Below the pieces are notes generated by a model. The model saw only the letters and a list, made by a program, of their open reading frames with translations, made no database searches and was not told where the DNA came from. The translations under genes were made by a program, and so were the position numbers. A DNA stretch of 64,000 bases from Isoetes taiwanensis (lineage: Eukaryota; Streptophyta; Lycopodiopsida; Isoetales; Isoetaceae). Shown here piece after piece: positions 1-12,159 of this stretch. Each line of letters opens with the position of its first letter. Positions within the stretch are counted from its first letter, which is position 1. The stretch lies in the NCBI GenBank assembly GCA_021234155.1, contig JAJEKV010000098.1, forward strand, positions 423,084 to 487,083, written 5' to 3'.

Positions 1-2655
1 TTGGTATGCTTCGTTCAGTTACGTATTGCTATATATATAAAAAGGAACATCGTAAAGAGTAAAAAAGTCACGGAGCTTAGTTAAAAAACCAAAACATGGT
101 TACAATCAATTGTGATTCAATTCGGGGTTTCGCGAGCATGGTCACGGATTTACTAATTAGTCTTGTTCATCGCGGTGGCTTAATGACTATGTGAGTCCAT
201 CTAGCACACCAAAAGGGAGTATTTTCTACCACCAACTAACCAAATGCTTGTTTGATGCAATTGGGATATGTAGCTTACTTCTTCATCCTGCCAAAATATA
301 GATGTACAATGTGGTGGGATTAGAGGACAAAGACACTCCACACCCCTTGAAAGCATTGAACCTGAGATAGAAACTTCGGGCAAATCAGAAGATGCATGAG
401 ATTCAAAGTCGGACAAATCGTGGAGTAATACGGCTCATCGATGGAGTGCATCAAGTCAAGCTCGATGGTGCTCCCGGACAACAATCTGCCCGGATCGCGG
501 ATGCATTAAGTCATGCTCCACGCAATCGCCAAATCAGCGAGATGCATCGGGGTTATGATCGGTTTCGTCGTTGCATTGAATGTAAGTCTAGGGTGCGCTT
601 TCAACCTTTTGTGCTGTCTTCTTTTTGAATTTGACCCATGGATTCTGGGAATACGTTAGAATTTTTTCGCGTTTGGAAGTGTCTCGAGAAAAAGCAAGAA
701 GCGGAATTCAAGCAAAAGACACCTCCAGGACATTACGGCCGAAGTTTCCAGCCACGCGAGAAGCGAAGTTTCAATACGCACGAAATGCTGAAGCGAAGTT
801 TCCGACCACCGCACCAGCTCTTGTCCATGCGAGAAGACGCTACAGAGTTAAGCCCAATCCTGCTTGTTTTTACTACTGTGGGAGTTAGGTAGAAAGGCTA
901 TGACAAGTGAGTCCATACCCACTTGCCAAAAGAAGATGATGTTAAGTTGATCACATAGGGAACCAAGTGGGTAATAACTAGACGGTGAAGTAGGAGTTCA
1001 TAAGATTGAATGCGGTCGGAGGTACTGTATAGCACTTTGGTCCGGCTAGCAGACTCAAACTTGAAAGTCGCATGGATTAAGGAGCATTGATGAAGCTTAC
1101 AAGGACAAATTCAAGTTCATATATGGAGTCAGGATCGGTGTACCAACATAAATTTGTTGCATTAAAAGCCAATTTTTTGGAAAGCACACGAAAAAAGGTC
1201 TGGCAATTTCGAGGTTTCACAAAGAAGAGCGTGCTTCTCATTGATGGCCGGTGATAAAGAACCTCAATCGCCCAAACACCATGATCATCAAGCTTGGTAA
1301 AAGGAACCACGGCGAGTAGATTACGGGCTTCCTCATGAATGATCCCTAAGAGTTTGCAGCCGGGGGTTCTTTGGAAAGCGAGGAGATAATGCAAAGAGAT
1401 TATGTCGAAAGCAACAAAATCTTTGAATATGTTTGACCTTGAGAGTCAAATTTGTATTAATATGATGAAAAACATAGAACTAAAGCCTAGAAATAGTATT
1501 ATTGTGTATATGATGTAACTATATATTTGACTTTTTAATATAAACAAAGTTTTACACTTCAATTGTTCATTTCTTGGCTATTTCAATGTTCCTCAAAGGT
1601 TTCAATGATCTTCTATTTCTTTGAATGTAAACTTACACCACGGCCACGAGGGCTGCGATGTTAAGAAGCACATCCGGCAGAACACTTGCCAGCAAGTGTT
1701 TAAGAGCGAGGAGCCTCTTGTGCTTGTCGAGGCAATGAGAATATTGGAGAAAGAAGTGAGTTGGTTCGGTGTGAGGATAGTCCATTTCTTCATGAGGTTG
1801 GTAATTTAATATAAAACCTTTCGGATTTGAAGTCTTACATTTGTTTCTTAAATCATCTTGTTTTACGAGACCTTGGACTTTGGCGAGTGTATGCCAATTA
1901 CGCATCAAGCATGATGACATGGAGCGAAGGTTCCATTCATAGATCCGCTCATTTTACACATTAACGTGAGAAACGAGCTTTTCAAAGAGACAAAGCCCCA
2001 TTGCACCACTCAACTTACGAATTTGAATGTACCGATACGCGGCATATTATCGGCCCGGCCTTGGGCGGTGTATGTCATTGTAGGTCTTGGAGGTCGGCCG
2101 GTTAAATGTCGGCCAGTGTGTACCATTTTGGCAACTGAAAATGTCTGAAGAGACTCAGAACTGTCATGAGTTTTGTTGAGGATGCAAGGCACAAAAGTTC
2201 CCGAAGCGCCATGGGCTGGCATACGAAAATTACAAGTTCCCCTTTCGATTGGGTTGGTTAAATTATTGGTCTGCTATATGTGTCTTTTTGTAAAGTTTGT
2301 GGCTGCTTGATGTCTTGAGACTTGGACATACTATCGATCACCGAGGTGAGTTAAGTAAATTGAAGGTATTACTCATCCAATGTGAGATGCGATATATGTT
2401 TGTTGCGAGGGTGTACCAATTTCTAGTTGCGAGAACATTGGACACCTTGAGAATGAGATTGATGTTGTGAAGCTTGATTCTTTGTAGTAATGAAGGTTGG
2501 CAGTCAATAGTCTTTACTTGTAATCACATGTTTGTATTATTGTAACCAAAGAGGTTATTCTTGTAACCCTATTCTTTCATTGACACTCTAATGTACATTG
2601 TTGTATACTATTGTATACAATAGGCTTTCCCAGGCGACGAGCAACACTGGTGGAG
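1..2655. other. Unassigned AT-rich DNA
   Basis: No gene was recognised. Open frames are short and match no family I know. Around 725-830 a motif resembling GAAGCGAAGTTTC recurs three times at about 30-bp spacing. At 2603-2622 there is a perfect 8-bp inverted repeat, TTGTATAC-TATT-GTATACAA. Confidence 0.5.
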
Positions 2656-2659
2656 TTCC

Positions 2660-3612
2660 ATCTCGAGAGAAAAAAATTGATGTATTCAAAGATTCATGAC
2701 AATGGTGTTACATGTGCATTGATAGATGTGGTGATGCAAATGGTGCATGTGTTGAGATGTGGTGCATTTGTTGAGAGCCAGGTGTGAGTGAATCATGTGG
2801 TGAATGGTAGGTGGCATGTGTTGGAGCCATTAGCATGTTTGACTTTCATTGACCAACATGTTTGAGTGATGCAAATAGATTGCATGTGGTGAATCATGAG
2901 GTGCATTTGGTGAATCATGTGGTAGATGGGTGGCATGTTGGAGCTTCGTGGCATGTTTGAACCACCTTGGCATGTTAGACCTAGGTGACATATTTGAAAC
3001 TTCCTACTTGGCATGCTTGAGCCTTTATGACCTTTGTTACATGTTTGACTTTCATTGATAACATGGTTGGTGATGCAAATGGTGCATGTGGTGAATCATG
3101 AAGTGCATTTGGTGAATCATGTGGTGAGATCATGTGGTGCATCGTGGGTGGCATGTTGAACTTCATTGGCATGTTTGAGCCACCTTGGCATGTTAGACCC
3201 TGAGTGGCATATTTAACCACCTTAGCGTAGCGAGCCTTTACATGACCTTTTGTTACATGTTTGACTCATTGACCAACATGTTTGGTGATTCACAAATGGT
3301 GCATGTGGTGAATCATGAGGTGCATTTGGTGAATCATGTGGTGAATCATGTGGTGCATAAAGTAGGTGGCATGTTGGAACTTCACGTGGCATGTTTGAGC
3401 CACCTTGGCATGTGTTAGACCTAGGTGGCATATTTGAAACCACCTTGGCATGCTTGAACGCTTTACATGACCTTTGTTACATGTTTGACTTTCATTGACC
3501 AACATGTTTGGTGATACAAATGTGCATGTAATGGTGGTCATGAGTGCATTTGAGTTGAATCATGTGGTGAATCATGTGGTGCATCGTAGGTGGCATGTTG
3601 GAGCTATTCATG
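2660..3612. repeat. Satellite-like tandem array, ~215-bp unit, about 4 degenerate copies
   Basis: The marker GTTTGACTTTCATTGA recurs, with small changes, near 2837, 3043, 3259 and 3483, so the period is about 206-224 bp. Each unit contains shorter subrepeats: GAATCATGTGGTG-type and CACCTTGGCATG-type modules. Several minus-strand open frames run through it, but their peptides are repetitive (Met/His/Pro-rich) and look like a by-product of the repeat, not genes. Confidence 0.85.
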
Positions 3613-4955
3613 AATGGCCAATTCAGGATAGATATATATAAATATATACATATATATCCAATGGCTGGCTTAGGCTCACTGATCATGCTACAATTGTTAG
3701 CATGAGAGATATTTCCAGACACTGGAATGGCAAAGTTGCTTTCTTATACTATGAACAAAGAAATGATTAAGGCCAGATGTGGCATAGGTCTGCTGCATGA
3801 ACAGTTTCTTGAATTAGACTCAATAATCAGCGAAGTGACAACTCTGACATTTGGTTGAAAGCCTTATCCCCTTAGTCATATGTCAAAATTGCTTGTGGAG
3901 ATTCGATTCGTAGGAGCAAGGATTTTAAATATCTAAGCATTTCTTGAAATCTTTTAACTATATTTACATGATGGAGTTGGATCCTATATGATTGCCCTAA
4001 ACTTAAACATGTTCTTTTAACATGAATTGCCCAAAAAGTCACCAACGGTGGCTGCTGTGTTTGCTGGATGAAAATCTATGGAAGGTCTAGCATGTAATTG
4101 TCTGAGAAGAGGCCTCTAGAGATTTGTTAGTCTCAAGGAACACTTGTTGTCTTTATTTTGTCCAAACATGCCATGTTTCCATGGAAAACCCATTTTGCAT
4201 TCGTTATTTTCATAGAATATGGCATTAACTTATTTTATGTACCTTTAGTTGGGCGCACAATGTGGACTACACATTGACATGACATATATAAGGCACTACG
4301 ATCCCGCTATTTCATATGCCCATTGTTGAACCATGGTAAATTAACATGGGACCCATCATGATTTTAATATGTCTACTTGAAATTCAAAAAATAAAGTGGA
4401 AATCTATGGTTTGACCTGTATTAATATTTGTTCTCCTTGAGGAAGCTAAATCTGCCATATGGTACATGGCATTTAATGGCTTATACTATAACATAAGGAA
4501 AGGAACACGTGGAGTATGAACTATGGTGCATTCACATTGTGTGTGGAATAAATCTTGGATAGTGGAATTAATGACTTAAAAGTTATTTGTAGGAATCTAA
4601 AGTTGTGGATTGATTTGACATAAGATATTCTCTTAAGCATTTGGAATTGGAGGGTGTGGTGTACAAAGGGTACACATGAATTTAATGCTGTATAGGAGAG
4701 TGGTGTACGAATGGTACACATGATTTTAATGCTGTATAAGGAGCAAAGCATACGAGTGAGCAAACGGACCATGGTTTATCTTGAATAGGGGTGGACCTTA
4801 CATGTCTATAAGGGTGGATTTGGCAAAATTGAATTATGTGAGGATTTATCTATTATTGGGAAACGTGTACACAACTACGATAAAAGGGACGGACACAGGT
4901 CTGGTAAATGTAGTTTTCGGTGCATTTAAACCCTTAGTTATTTTTCTCCTTATGG
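3613..4955. other. Unassigned AT-rich DNA with a short tandem duplication
   Basis: Nothing gene-like was recognised. At about 4655-4745 a 42-bp segment is present twice in tandem; each copy holds GTGTAC and GTACAC, which are mutually inverted, so each can form a small hairpin. The segment ends at the promoter of the next locus. Confidence 0.5.
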
Positions 4956-5039
4956 TATAAATACACATGCATTACTCTGTCATACTAGACCTGCAGTAGG
5001 GATGCTTTTTAGGGTTTCGTTTTACTCAAACCCTAGACA
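4956..5039 (+). promoter_or_regulatory. Core promoter and short leader with TATA box and telo-box
   Basis: TATAAATA lies at 4956-4963, placing a start site about 25-32 bases downstream near 4988. The leader carries AGGGTTT at 5011-5017 and AAACCCTAG (telo-box) at 5028-5036, just before ATGGC at 5040. TATA plus telo-box plus an ATGGC start is a common plant gene arrangement, often seen in genes active in dividing cells. The start site itself is inferred. Confidence 0.65.
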
Positions 5040-5494
5040 ATGGCCAAACACAGGTACGAGCAAGGATTTGGCTTGGATTTACAGTACGAAAATTTATGGC
5101 AATACTCTACAGCAAGTCTTATTCCTACATTAAGCGACAAGATTGGTACGTTGCTCTTTGGCTCAATGATCAAATGCTTGAACTTAGTATTCCATAACAG
5201 AGGTCCATTTTCGGTGGCACAAAATGGTGTTCAGAGGTGTTGGATACGGAAATCTTTGTGAGTCCTATTATAAGAGAGCTTAATGCTTTACAGATGGAAT
5301 AAACTTCCTCTGAATGAATGCAAGGAAGCCGCTGATGCTTCTGTATGTGAGCATTATGTCTGCAACAAAATAATGATGAGACCGGAAAAGTCCTTCTACA
5401 AAAATCTTACTGAGGCATATTTCATTGAAATACTTGTGGTTGCTGGATTTGTTTGATGCTCCTTATGCAATAAAGATGGTGCATCCGTAAAACA

Positions 5495-5706
5495 GAAGGA
5501 GCTTGCATGCATAACTACTGGGCACGATGAGTGGTTATGCCCAGAAAAAATAGATGGTGGTTTTGAAATGCAAAAAATCACAAGCAAGCATTGAAAAACT
5601 GAAGGAGCTTGCATGCATAACTACTGGGCAAGATGAGTGGTTACGCCCAGAAAAAATAGATGGTGGTTTTGAAATGCAAAATATCACAAGCAAGCGTTGA
5701 AGCACA
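5495..5706 (+). repeat. 106-bp tandem duplication inside an exon
   Basis: The segment beginning GAAGGAGCTTGCATGC at 5495 is repeated from 5601. The copies differ at only a few positions (for example CACGATGAG against CAAGATGAG, and GTTATGCCC against GTTACGCCC). A shift of 106 bases changes reading frame, so the duplication disrupts the surrounding coding sequence. Confidence 0.9.
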
Positions 5707-6545
5707 TGGGAACCTTACAAATGCATTAGTAATTGAGCTGGACCATGAAGGTTTTAAAAGCCATGTCAACATCCAAGCTGATGAAGCAACAACATCTGCC
5801 ACGGAGTACCTCGTAACCAGGTTTCTTATACATTTCACTTAGAGATGTATATCAAAATACAACTAAAATTTTAGAAAGTGTAAACAAATTTTTGAGTAGT
5901 TTGTGTTTGTGATTTTGCTCTTAATATCTGGATTCATGCCTTAACTGTTTAGGAAATTTGTATTGAACCTTAGAACGGTTCTATCTATTTAAATGACCAC
6001 CACAGTAAGTAACTGCTGGCGCCACATTTCTGTGAGCAGAAAAGCTGGTCTACAAGAAGTTTTGGAGATAGGTAGAGGATGACAAAAAAAAGCACTAGGC
6101 TCTTTGACCACTATAAGTCTGGAATATATCATAGGAATGGTTTTGCAGTCCTGCCTTTATTGTATTTCATCTTTAATTTCTTTACTACAGAATACAGGCA
6201 CCCAGGGTTCTAAATCCCTTTCGAAAAAGCATACAAGTCTGATTTAATGTCTAGAGGATGACATTAATGGGTTGATGTAAATAAAGCGCTATATCTCAGA
6301 TCTAAGTACTGTATACTTCTTCTTGCATGTGGAATGACCCACTAAATCTGATACAGGAAGTATTCCTATCCTATTTCACCTCTTTATTTTGGAAGCTCTA
6401 TGCTTTTCTATTCTGTTGTATAAGGATGAAAGGCGATAAGCCATGAGATTCTACAGCTTACCTGCTAGCCATTTCTCCATTACCCTTCTAAGGCTAATGT
6501 TAGATTTGTTTGGCTGCAGGTAACCAGGATCTCTTCTACCTACTC

Positions 6546-7321
6546 CATGGAATAAAATAATGGCTAAGGTTAGCCAAATGGCTATTTTATAGCATTTTTG
6601 CCAAGAAAAATGGCTAAAGTAAATGGAAAAAATTGCCCAAAAAAAGAAAATTTTAGCCCAATTTTTTTGCCGACTAAGTGAGTTTCTAGATTGGATAGCC
6701 AAACCCCCATCTCCAAAAAACTCCACCAGGACAACAATTAGCCAAACCTAAGAAAGAGTGAACTTGGGAAAATGGATGGATTAGCCTAGTAGCCGACATT
6801 AAGATATATAGGAACTTTAGGAAATTACCAAAGAACTTCTTGTTTCAAGTACGAAGATGAAGTAGGAACTTCTTACTTCAAGTATGAAAATGAGTTACTA
6901 GAGGGAGGCCCACATCTAGAAGGAACACCGCACTTTTTCTTTGAGCTTCGAACATGTGCGTATATGTTTATATCTTAATTTATGTCTTTGTTTTATTTTC
7001 ATATTAAGGAAGTTATAACAATGATTATAATTGCGCAATTTATGCTACATTATGCGCCACATATTTTTCTATATTGAATTACATTGTAATATCAATAAGT
7101 TCAATCTTTATCCAAAGACTTGGATCTTTTAAAATAAGGATAGTGTGATGGCTACTATTTGCTCTACATTTTGTGAAAGTTTAGCCAAAAGTAAGAAACC
7201 ATGATGGAGAAAAAGCATTTAGCTTAGCCAAGTGTTAGAAACTTCTAGTTCCAATTCGAAGGTAGTTTAGCTAAACCTATTTGGCTATACTAAAAATATA
7301 GGAGTAGTAATTTATTCCATG
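6546..7321. mobile_element. hAT-like MITE, 776 bp, with 8-bp target duplication
   Basis: Terminal inverted repeats begin CATGGAATAAA at 6546 and end TTTATTCCATG at 7321. The flanks carry identical 8-bp direct repeats, ACCTACTC at 6538-6545 and 7322-7329. Eight-base target duplications with short terminal repeats are typical of hAT transposons. There is no transposase frame, so it is non-autonomous. The interior is rich in GGCTAA and TTAGCC words, like the element at 22309-22776, whose ends also read CATGGAA on one side; the two are probably one family. It sits in the inferred intron of the broken gene, 38 bases upstream of the candidate acceptor exon. Confidence 0.85.
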
Positions 7322-7457
7322 ACCTACTCTTATCTTTTTCTGGTGAAGCAATTTGCTAGCTGTTTACACTCACAAGGCACATGAGACGATATTGCATGCA
7401 AAGTGCAAGATGCTTTCATATCATAAAGGCTTTCAAGAAGTATCTCAAATTGCTGAG

Positions 7458-10400
7458 GTAAATCTGCGGGTTGGATGTTACAGGTCATATATCTTTCCCA
7501 ACCTTCTACCGCATAAAATTCAAAGTGGTGTCCTGATTCCAAATATTGAAGAGTAAGGAAGTTTGTGGATAAATAAGATTTTAATACTCCAGCTTTGACT
7601 TCTCTGCATTTTAACTTTCAATGACGATGGTAAACTTGGTGGTATATCGTCTATTCCAATGATCAAATCTGATTGTAACATGGTAAAGCATTTTATGAAC
7701 CAACAATGGCTTCTACTTTTGAAAAATCTGGATTAGAGGTCTTACGGACCATTTGCTAGATGTTGATACATTGGTACTGCTATAAGCAATAGATGGCTTT
7801 AATTTAACATCAGTCCATGGGCTTGATAACATTGTTTAAGCGCTCATAACAGGTAATAAAGTAATGATCATACATTATTTAACTACACTTCTACAATTGC
7901 TTTAACGTATTTGATTTTCTTGAATCAGGATTCGTCTAAAAATGACGTTGTGTTCAAAAGATTGCATAACTAAAAATGCTTGGGTAGAATCAGACTGATC
8001 TGTTTTTTGACAGTGTACAAATACAATGGAAAAGTAATGAGAAGGCATAGATTTAATTGAATGTTGACTTGCTGTGGTCTAGTCTTTCATAATATATTTA
8101 AAAAGGAAACCTGACTTATGGACTAATACTACTACTGTTTGGCCTATAAGGTTCTCTTTTATAAAGATAGAAATAGATAAAAATTAAGCCGTACTAAGGT
8201 CATCCTTGCGACTGGATGTCGGAAGCCTAGTCTTTGGGTTTTAAGTCTTCGGACTTATTGGCACTTTGGCTTTAGTTCAGAGCTTGTATATATATTTTAT
8301 GTTTTAGAAAAAATAAAATAATAAGTCATTTCGAGGTTATTATTAGTTGCCTACTAAATATCTTGGAATAAAGATGCTAATGAGTACGAAATCCTAAAAT
8401 AAATGGCTTCTGAAATTAATTTCATGACCTTTTATAGGCTATAGTGCAGTGAAGGAGCTTATCGTCCAATTCCTTTGCTTGAGAATGTCGAAGCGGCTGG
8501 CTGGCAGCTCTCCCTCCCGGCTCTGCCTCTCCCTCCTCCACTACCATCATTTCTCCTCCCTAAGCGTAGAGGCACTTTCAGGCTGCTTTGTACGGTGTTG
8601 GCAGTTATGAAATAGGATCTTGGCCAGAGTACCATTTCTTTGGGCAGAACGAGCAGTGCAGAAGCCACGAGCACGAGAACTCTGAGCACGATTCCACCTC
8701 TTAAAGCTCGAAGATCTTTGGGAGCTTTGAGGTGGAATCCTCATATTCGATTCCTCGATGAAGCTTCTTACGATGATCAATTTGATTCCCAAGATTCGAT
8801 ACTTGAATGAAGCGAAGACGAGCCAAGAAGAGAAGAAGAAAGAAAGAGGTAGAGAGCGAAGAAACAAGTTTTGAGGGCTTCCAATTTTCTCAAATTAAAT
8901 GTACTATGCAATAAATTTTGCTTTGCTTATGTTCTAAACTAATTTTCTTCGCGCTGCTTCTACGGATGAAGCTTGAAGTCATTTGTGCCACCTTTTTCTT
9001 TTGATCAAGTTGGTCACATGAGCCTTTTGTGCTTTGTATTTTTTTGAAAAGCGGATGGTATATAGGCCTTAGTGCTATTCATTTGATCTCACCCCTTATT
9101 GAACTCACCCCTTGTGATGGTACTTGGTATCTTTGCTAATATATGATGGCCTTAGTGCTGGCACGGGAATATATGATGGCGCCAAATGCCTTTTAGACAA
9201 TGAAATTTCTAGTCGAAACCTTCGTATCTTGTTTAACATATGATGGCAGCAGCCTTGTCAAGCCATAATCCAGGGCATATACTGCTTTGTTTAATCGAAA
9301 ATAGTTGTAATAGCAGCTTTGTGTCTTTACGTGTAAAGTGCGTACTTTGAAAAAATTTCTAGTGCTGTTTTTACCGACGTTTCTAAGCAAATTACTTGGG
9401 GCCTTAGTTCACCACCATATCAATTGAGGGACCTAATTTGGGATCCATATATTCGCATCACTGAAATCGGTCAACGTTCTATCGAGGATAGAGAGCCATT
9501 CCATTTTCACGACCCGGGTCCAAAAATGAATTGATACCAATGAATTATGGTGAAATCTATCGTGGCGAGTGGTGAAAAGCGTGGTGTTGAAAGGCGTGGT
9601 GATCTAGCGTTGTTTTATATTTCAAAGGAGAAAATACATATGGAAATCTGCCTTTTGGTAGATAGTTCATACTTCTTGGAAATGAGAGTTATGCAGAAAA
9701 AATCGAGAAAACTACAACGCTTTGACTGGTATTATCAAAAATGCATTAGAGATGACATATGGTCAGGGCCTCAATCGAGATCCGCATTGTGAATGCATAA
9801 CTCTTCTTTTCTTCAAGTCGTTCAAGACTTCATCAAAGTGTTTTACGCTGAATAGTTGTTGTAATCGGCAACACTAAAAACATAGGCTTCGTTCTGCTCC
9901 GCACTGATCTAGATTCATAAAGTATTGTCTCGAGGTTGTTGTGTCTCCATGCATCGGCTATCGAGCACTTTTTTTAATGGCTGAAGCATGGATCATTCCT
10001 AGCACGTTGGATGAACATATCCTCTTCCTCAAGCTTCGGGGAGAGGCGAGAACTCATCTCAGAATCATACACCACCCACGGGGCAGCTACGGTAAGTCTC
10101 TGGCGCATGCAGTAATAAACAACTTTATCATCAGGTGTAAAACAACGCTTCACAAAGAAGGCGTAGCCTATGCTTGCCTTGGCTTCTAATTCTTTAAGCC
10201 CATCGAGGAATTAACCTATGTTTTAAGCCTAGAATACCTCGATTCATGGGTCCTCCCTCCTCTAATATCCGCCTCTGTTCCTGGTTTGTTGCTCCAGTAT
10301 GGGTCCCTGCAGATGCGACTGCATTTCCCGACTGGTGAAATTGTTTGTGTATTGTTCTCGCTTCTGTTTTCTTCGCTGCCGGCTGGATTGTGATAAACCA

Positions 10401-10599
10401 GTAATGCGTACAAAACTAGATTTATGGTTTTCCCCCAATGCTTCACGCACGCGGCCGACTTTTGAATGATTATTGCCATTTTATGTAATAGATTTCAATG
10501 ATTCTCACGATACGATACATCCCATCAGCCAGTAATATTGATTTTGCGATTGATGATCGCTTTCCGCCGTCGGGTCAGCGATTGTGAGTTCTGCTGAGC
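7458..10599. other. Unassigned intergenic DNA
   Basis: No gene could be assigned. A short imperfect hairpin occurs at 8691-8738 (arms ATTCCACCTC...AAAGCTC and GAGCTTTGAGGTGGAAT) within a locally GC-richer patch, 8459-8870. An 81-codon open frame at 9547-9792 (MVKSIVASGEKRGVERR...) has no family I recognise and no visible promoter. Confidence 0.45.
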
Positions 10600-10965
10600 A
10601 GCATATTGGGACGACAAATCTTACGCCTCGGTTATTCACGCCACTGGGCGCACCACATGGGATAATATTCACGACGTTTGTTTACACCATGTTGCCAGCC
10701 ACCGCTGGGCCTGCTGACTGCACACTGGGCGCCACGCTGGACGCCACCACACCATGTTATTCACCACTAGGGACCACCGCAGCATATATTCTTGACGTTT
10801 ATTTTTACATCATGTTATTCGCCGCTGGGCGCCACCGGTAATTTAAGGCGTTTGATACGCCATGTTGCTTTCGCCGCACTGGGCGCCACATGGCGTATAT
10901 TACGAGCATGTGATTTTACGCCATGTTCGCCACTGGGCGCCACAGAGCGTATGTTAGTGACGTTT
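10600..10965 (+). repeat. Degenerate GC-rich tandem repeat, about 6-7 copies
   Basis: A core close to TTCGCCACTGGGCGCCAC recurs near 10640, 10700, 10722, 10765, 10820, 10870 and 10930. It is usually preceded by CCATGTT and followed by GCGTATATT and GACGTTTATTTT, giving irregular 50-70-bp units. CpG content is higher than in surrounding DNA. Open frames of 85 and 114 codons cross it and are repeat-derived. Confidence 0.75.
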
Positions 10966-12150
10966 ATTTTCAAGCTTCGATTGCCTCACCACAGCAAGCG
11001 ACCGCGTATCATATATCCAGCGGCATTAATAGGCTTCCACAAGCAATCGCTAACCCGCGAGCGACGCCATCCTGAAGCAATCACTAACTTACATACCACA
11101 TTAACAATAAAAAATGTGGTGAAGATGAAGAAATGAAATAACGTGATTCTTCGGATAATTGAGTGGCATGATCCTCTCTTACATTTAAGTTCCAATCTTG
11201 AACTTAACATCCTTTGCATTTGGAGAACCCTCACATTTTCGGTCCCAGGAATTCTTTGGGTTCTATGTGTGGTGGAGATTGCATGCGCTCTTCTAGCTCT
11301 TTTGTGCAAAGCCCGACACAACGATCTGTCTCTTCCTCGCTGGAACGAGGTTGCGGATGAACGCCGGCGTGGGTTACCGAAGGCCAGGCAGCTGACGAGG
11401 TTAGCGCTTTTCGTTGTTATTAACTTCCTCTTCTGACCGCTAGCAGGGCGGCTGCTCTTGGTACTAAGCGTCATTATTTGGTGGAGCTTCTTCACAAGTT
11501 GAATGAACTACGGGGTTGTGCAATGCTCTTGGCTTGCAAATCTTTCGGCTCTTGGCCGATGCGTCCCATTGTCTACTTGAGATAATCGTGGCTCTCTTTC
11601 TTATGCGGCTGTTAGACAAACTGAAGATAACAATTTTAATACCATCTAGGCCTTTGATGATAGAGTACGTTCACGAGTGCGGATCTCCTCTTTGTTGCAA
11701 TTTTTGCTAATTATTCTTTAGCTTCCCTTGTCTTTTCCTTTGCGTCTTTATGATCCACGTTCGCGTTACCGGGTTTATAACTCTCTTACGTGCTCGGTTT
11801 GAGATTTTACCCAAGCGGTGCTAAATTGAAATGATTGAAGGTATGAGCAGGATTGATCCTATGGGATTAAGCGCCATGGTGTGTGAGGGTGGGTCGTGGG
11901 TTTGAAATGGTTAGGTGGAGTTGGAATGGGATGGGTGGCGTGAGAGGTGGAATGGGGCCGGTGGCGTAGGAATCAGTTTATTCTGATTCAAAAATGATTG
12001 AATCAAGGCGATACATGCACTAAGCCAAACTAAACATTCAAATAGCACCCTGAGAATTTGATATCTCCACCATTTTTAGAAGGAGGGCCGGGGGACACCG
12101 GGGGTGTTCCACTACAACATGCTTTCACCCGGTGCATGCTTGCATTCTTG
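10966..12150. other. Unassigned DNA with long but unrecognised open frames
   Basis: A 169-codon minus-strand frame (10986-11495) and a 97-codon plus-strand frame (11143-11436) overlap. Neither shows a domain I recognise, and neither has a plausible promoter. A G-rich patch lies at about 11880-11975. I would not call a gene here without transcript evidence. Confidence 0.4.
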
Positions 12151-12159
12151 TAGCCAATA

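Larger units (their letters stand above)
5040..7457 (+). pseudogene. Unrecognised multi-exon host gene, apparently broken
   Basis: I do not recognise the family. The first exon starts MAKHRYEQGFGLDLQ at 5040 behind a convincing promoter and runs about 73 codons to a possible donor (TTT|GTGAGT) near 5257. A second coding-like stretch covers about 5310-5594 in one frame (peptide includes CEHYVCNKIMMRPEKSFY and CITTGHDEWLCPEK), interrupted by a TGA near 5456. After a 106-bp tandem duplication a third stretch (AHGNLTNALVIELDHEGF, ending ATTSATEYL) reaches a donor CTC|GTAACC at 5812/5813. A candidate next exon is 7360-7457, with pyrimidine-rich acceptor TTGCTAG and donor GAG|GTAAAT. The duplication is not a multiple of three and, with the TGA, breaks the frame, so this copy is probably not functional; the promoter looks intact. 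Exon joining is inferred. Cysteine pairs hint at a zinc-binding domain, but weakly. Confidence 0.45.

Noticed and set aside
2793-3722. Met/His/Pro-rich minus-strand frames
   Set aside because: Generated by the tandem repeat; they shift frame from unit to unit.
10986-11495. 169-codon minus-strand frame
   Set aside because: No recognisable domain, overlaps a comparable plus-strand frame, and no promoter or splice pattern; chance is likely.
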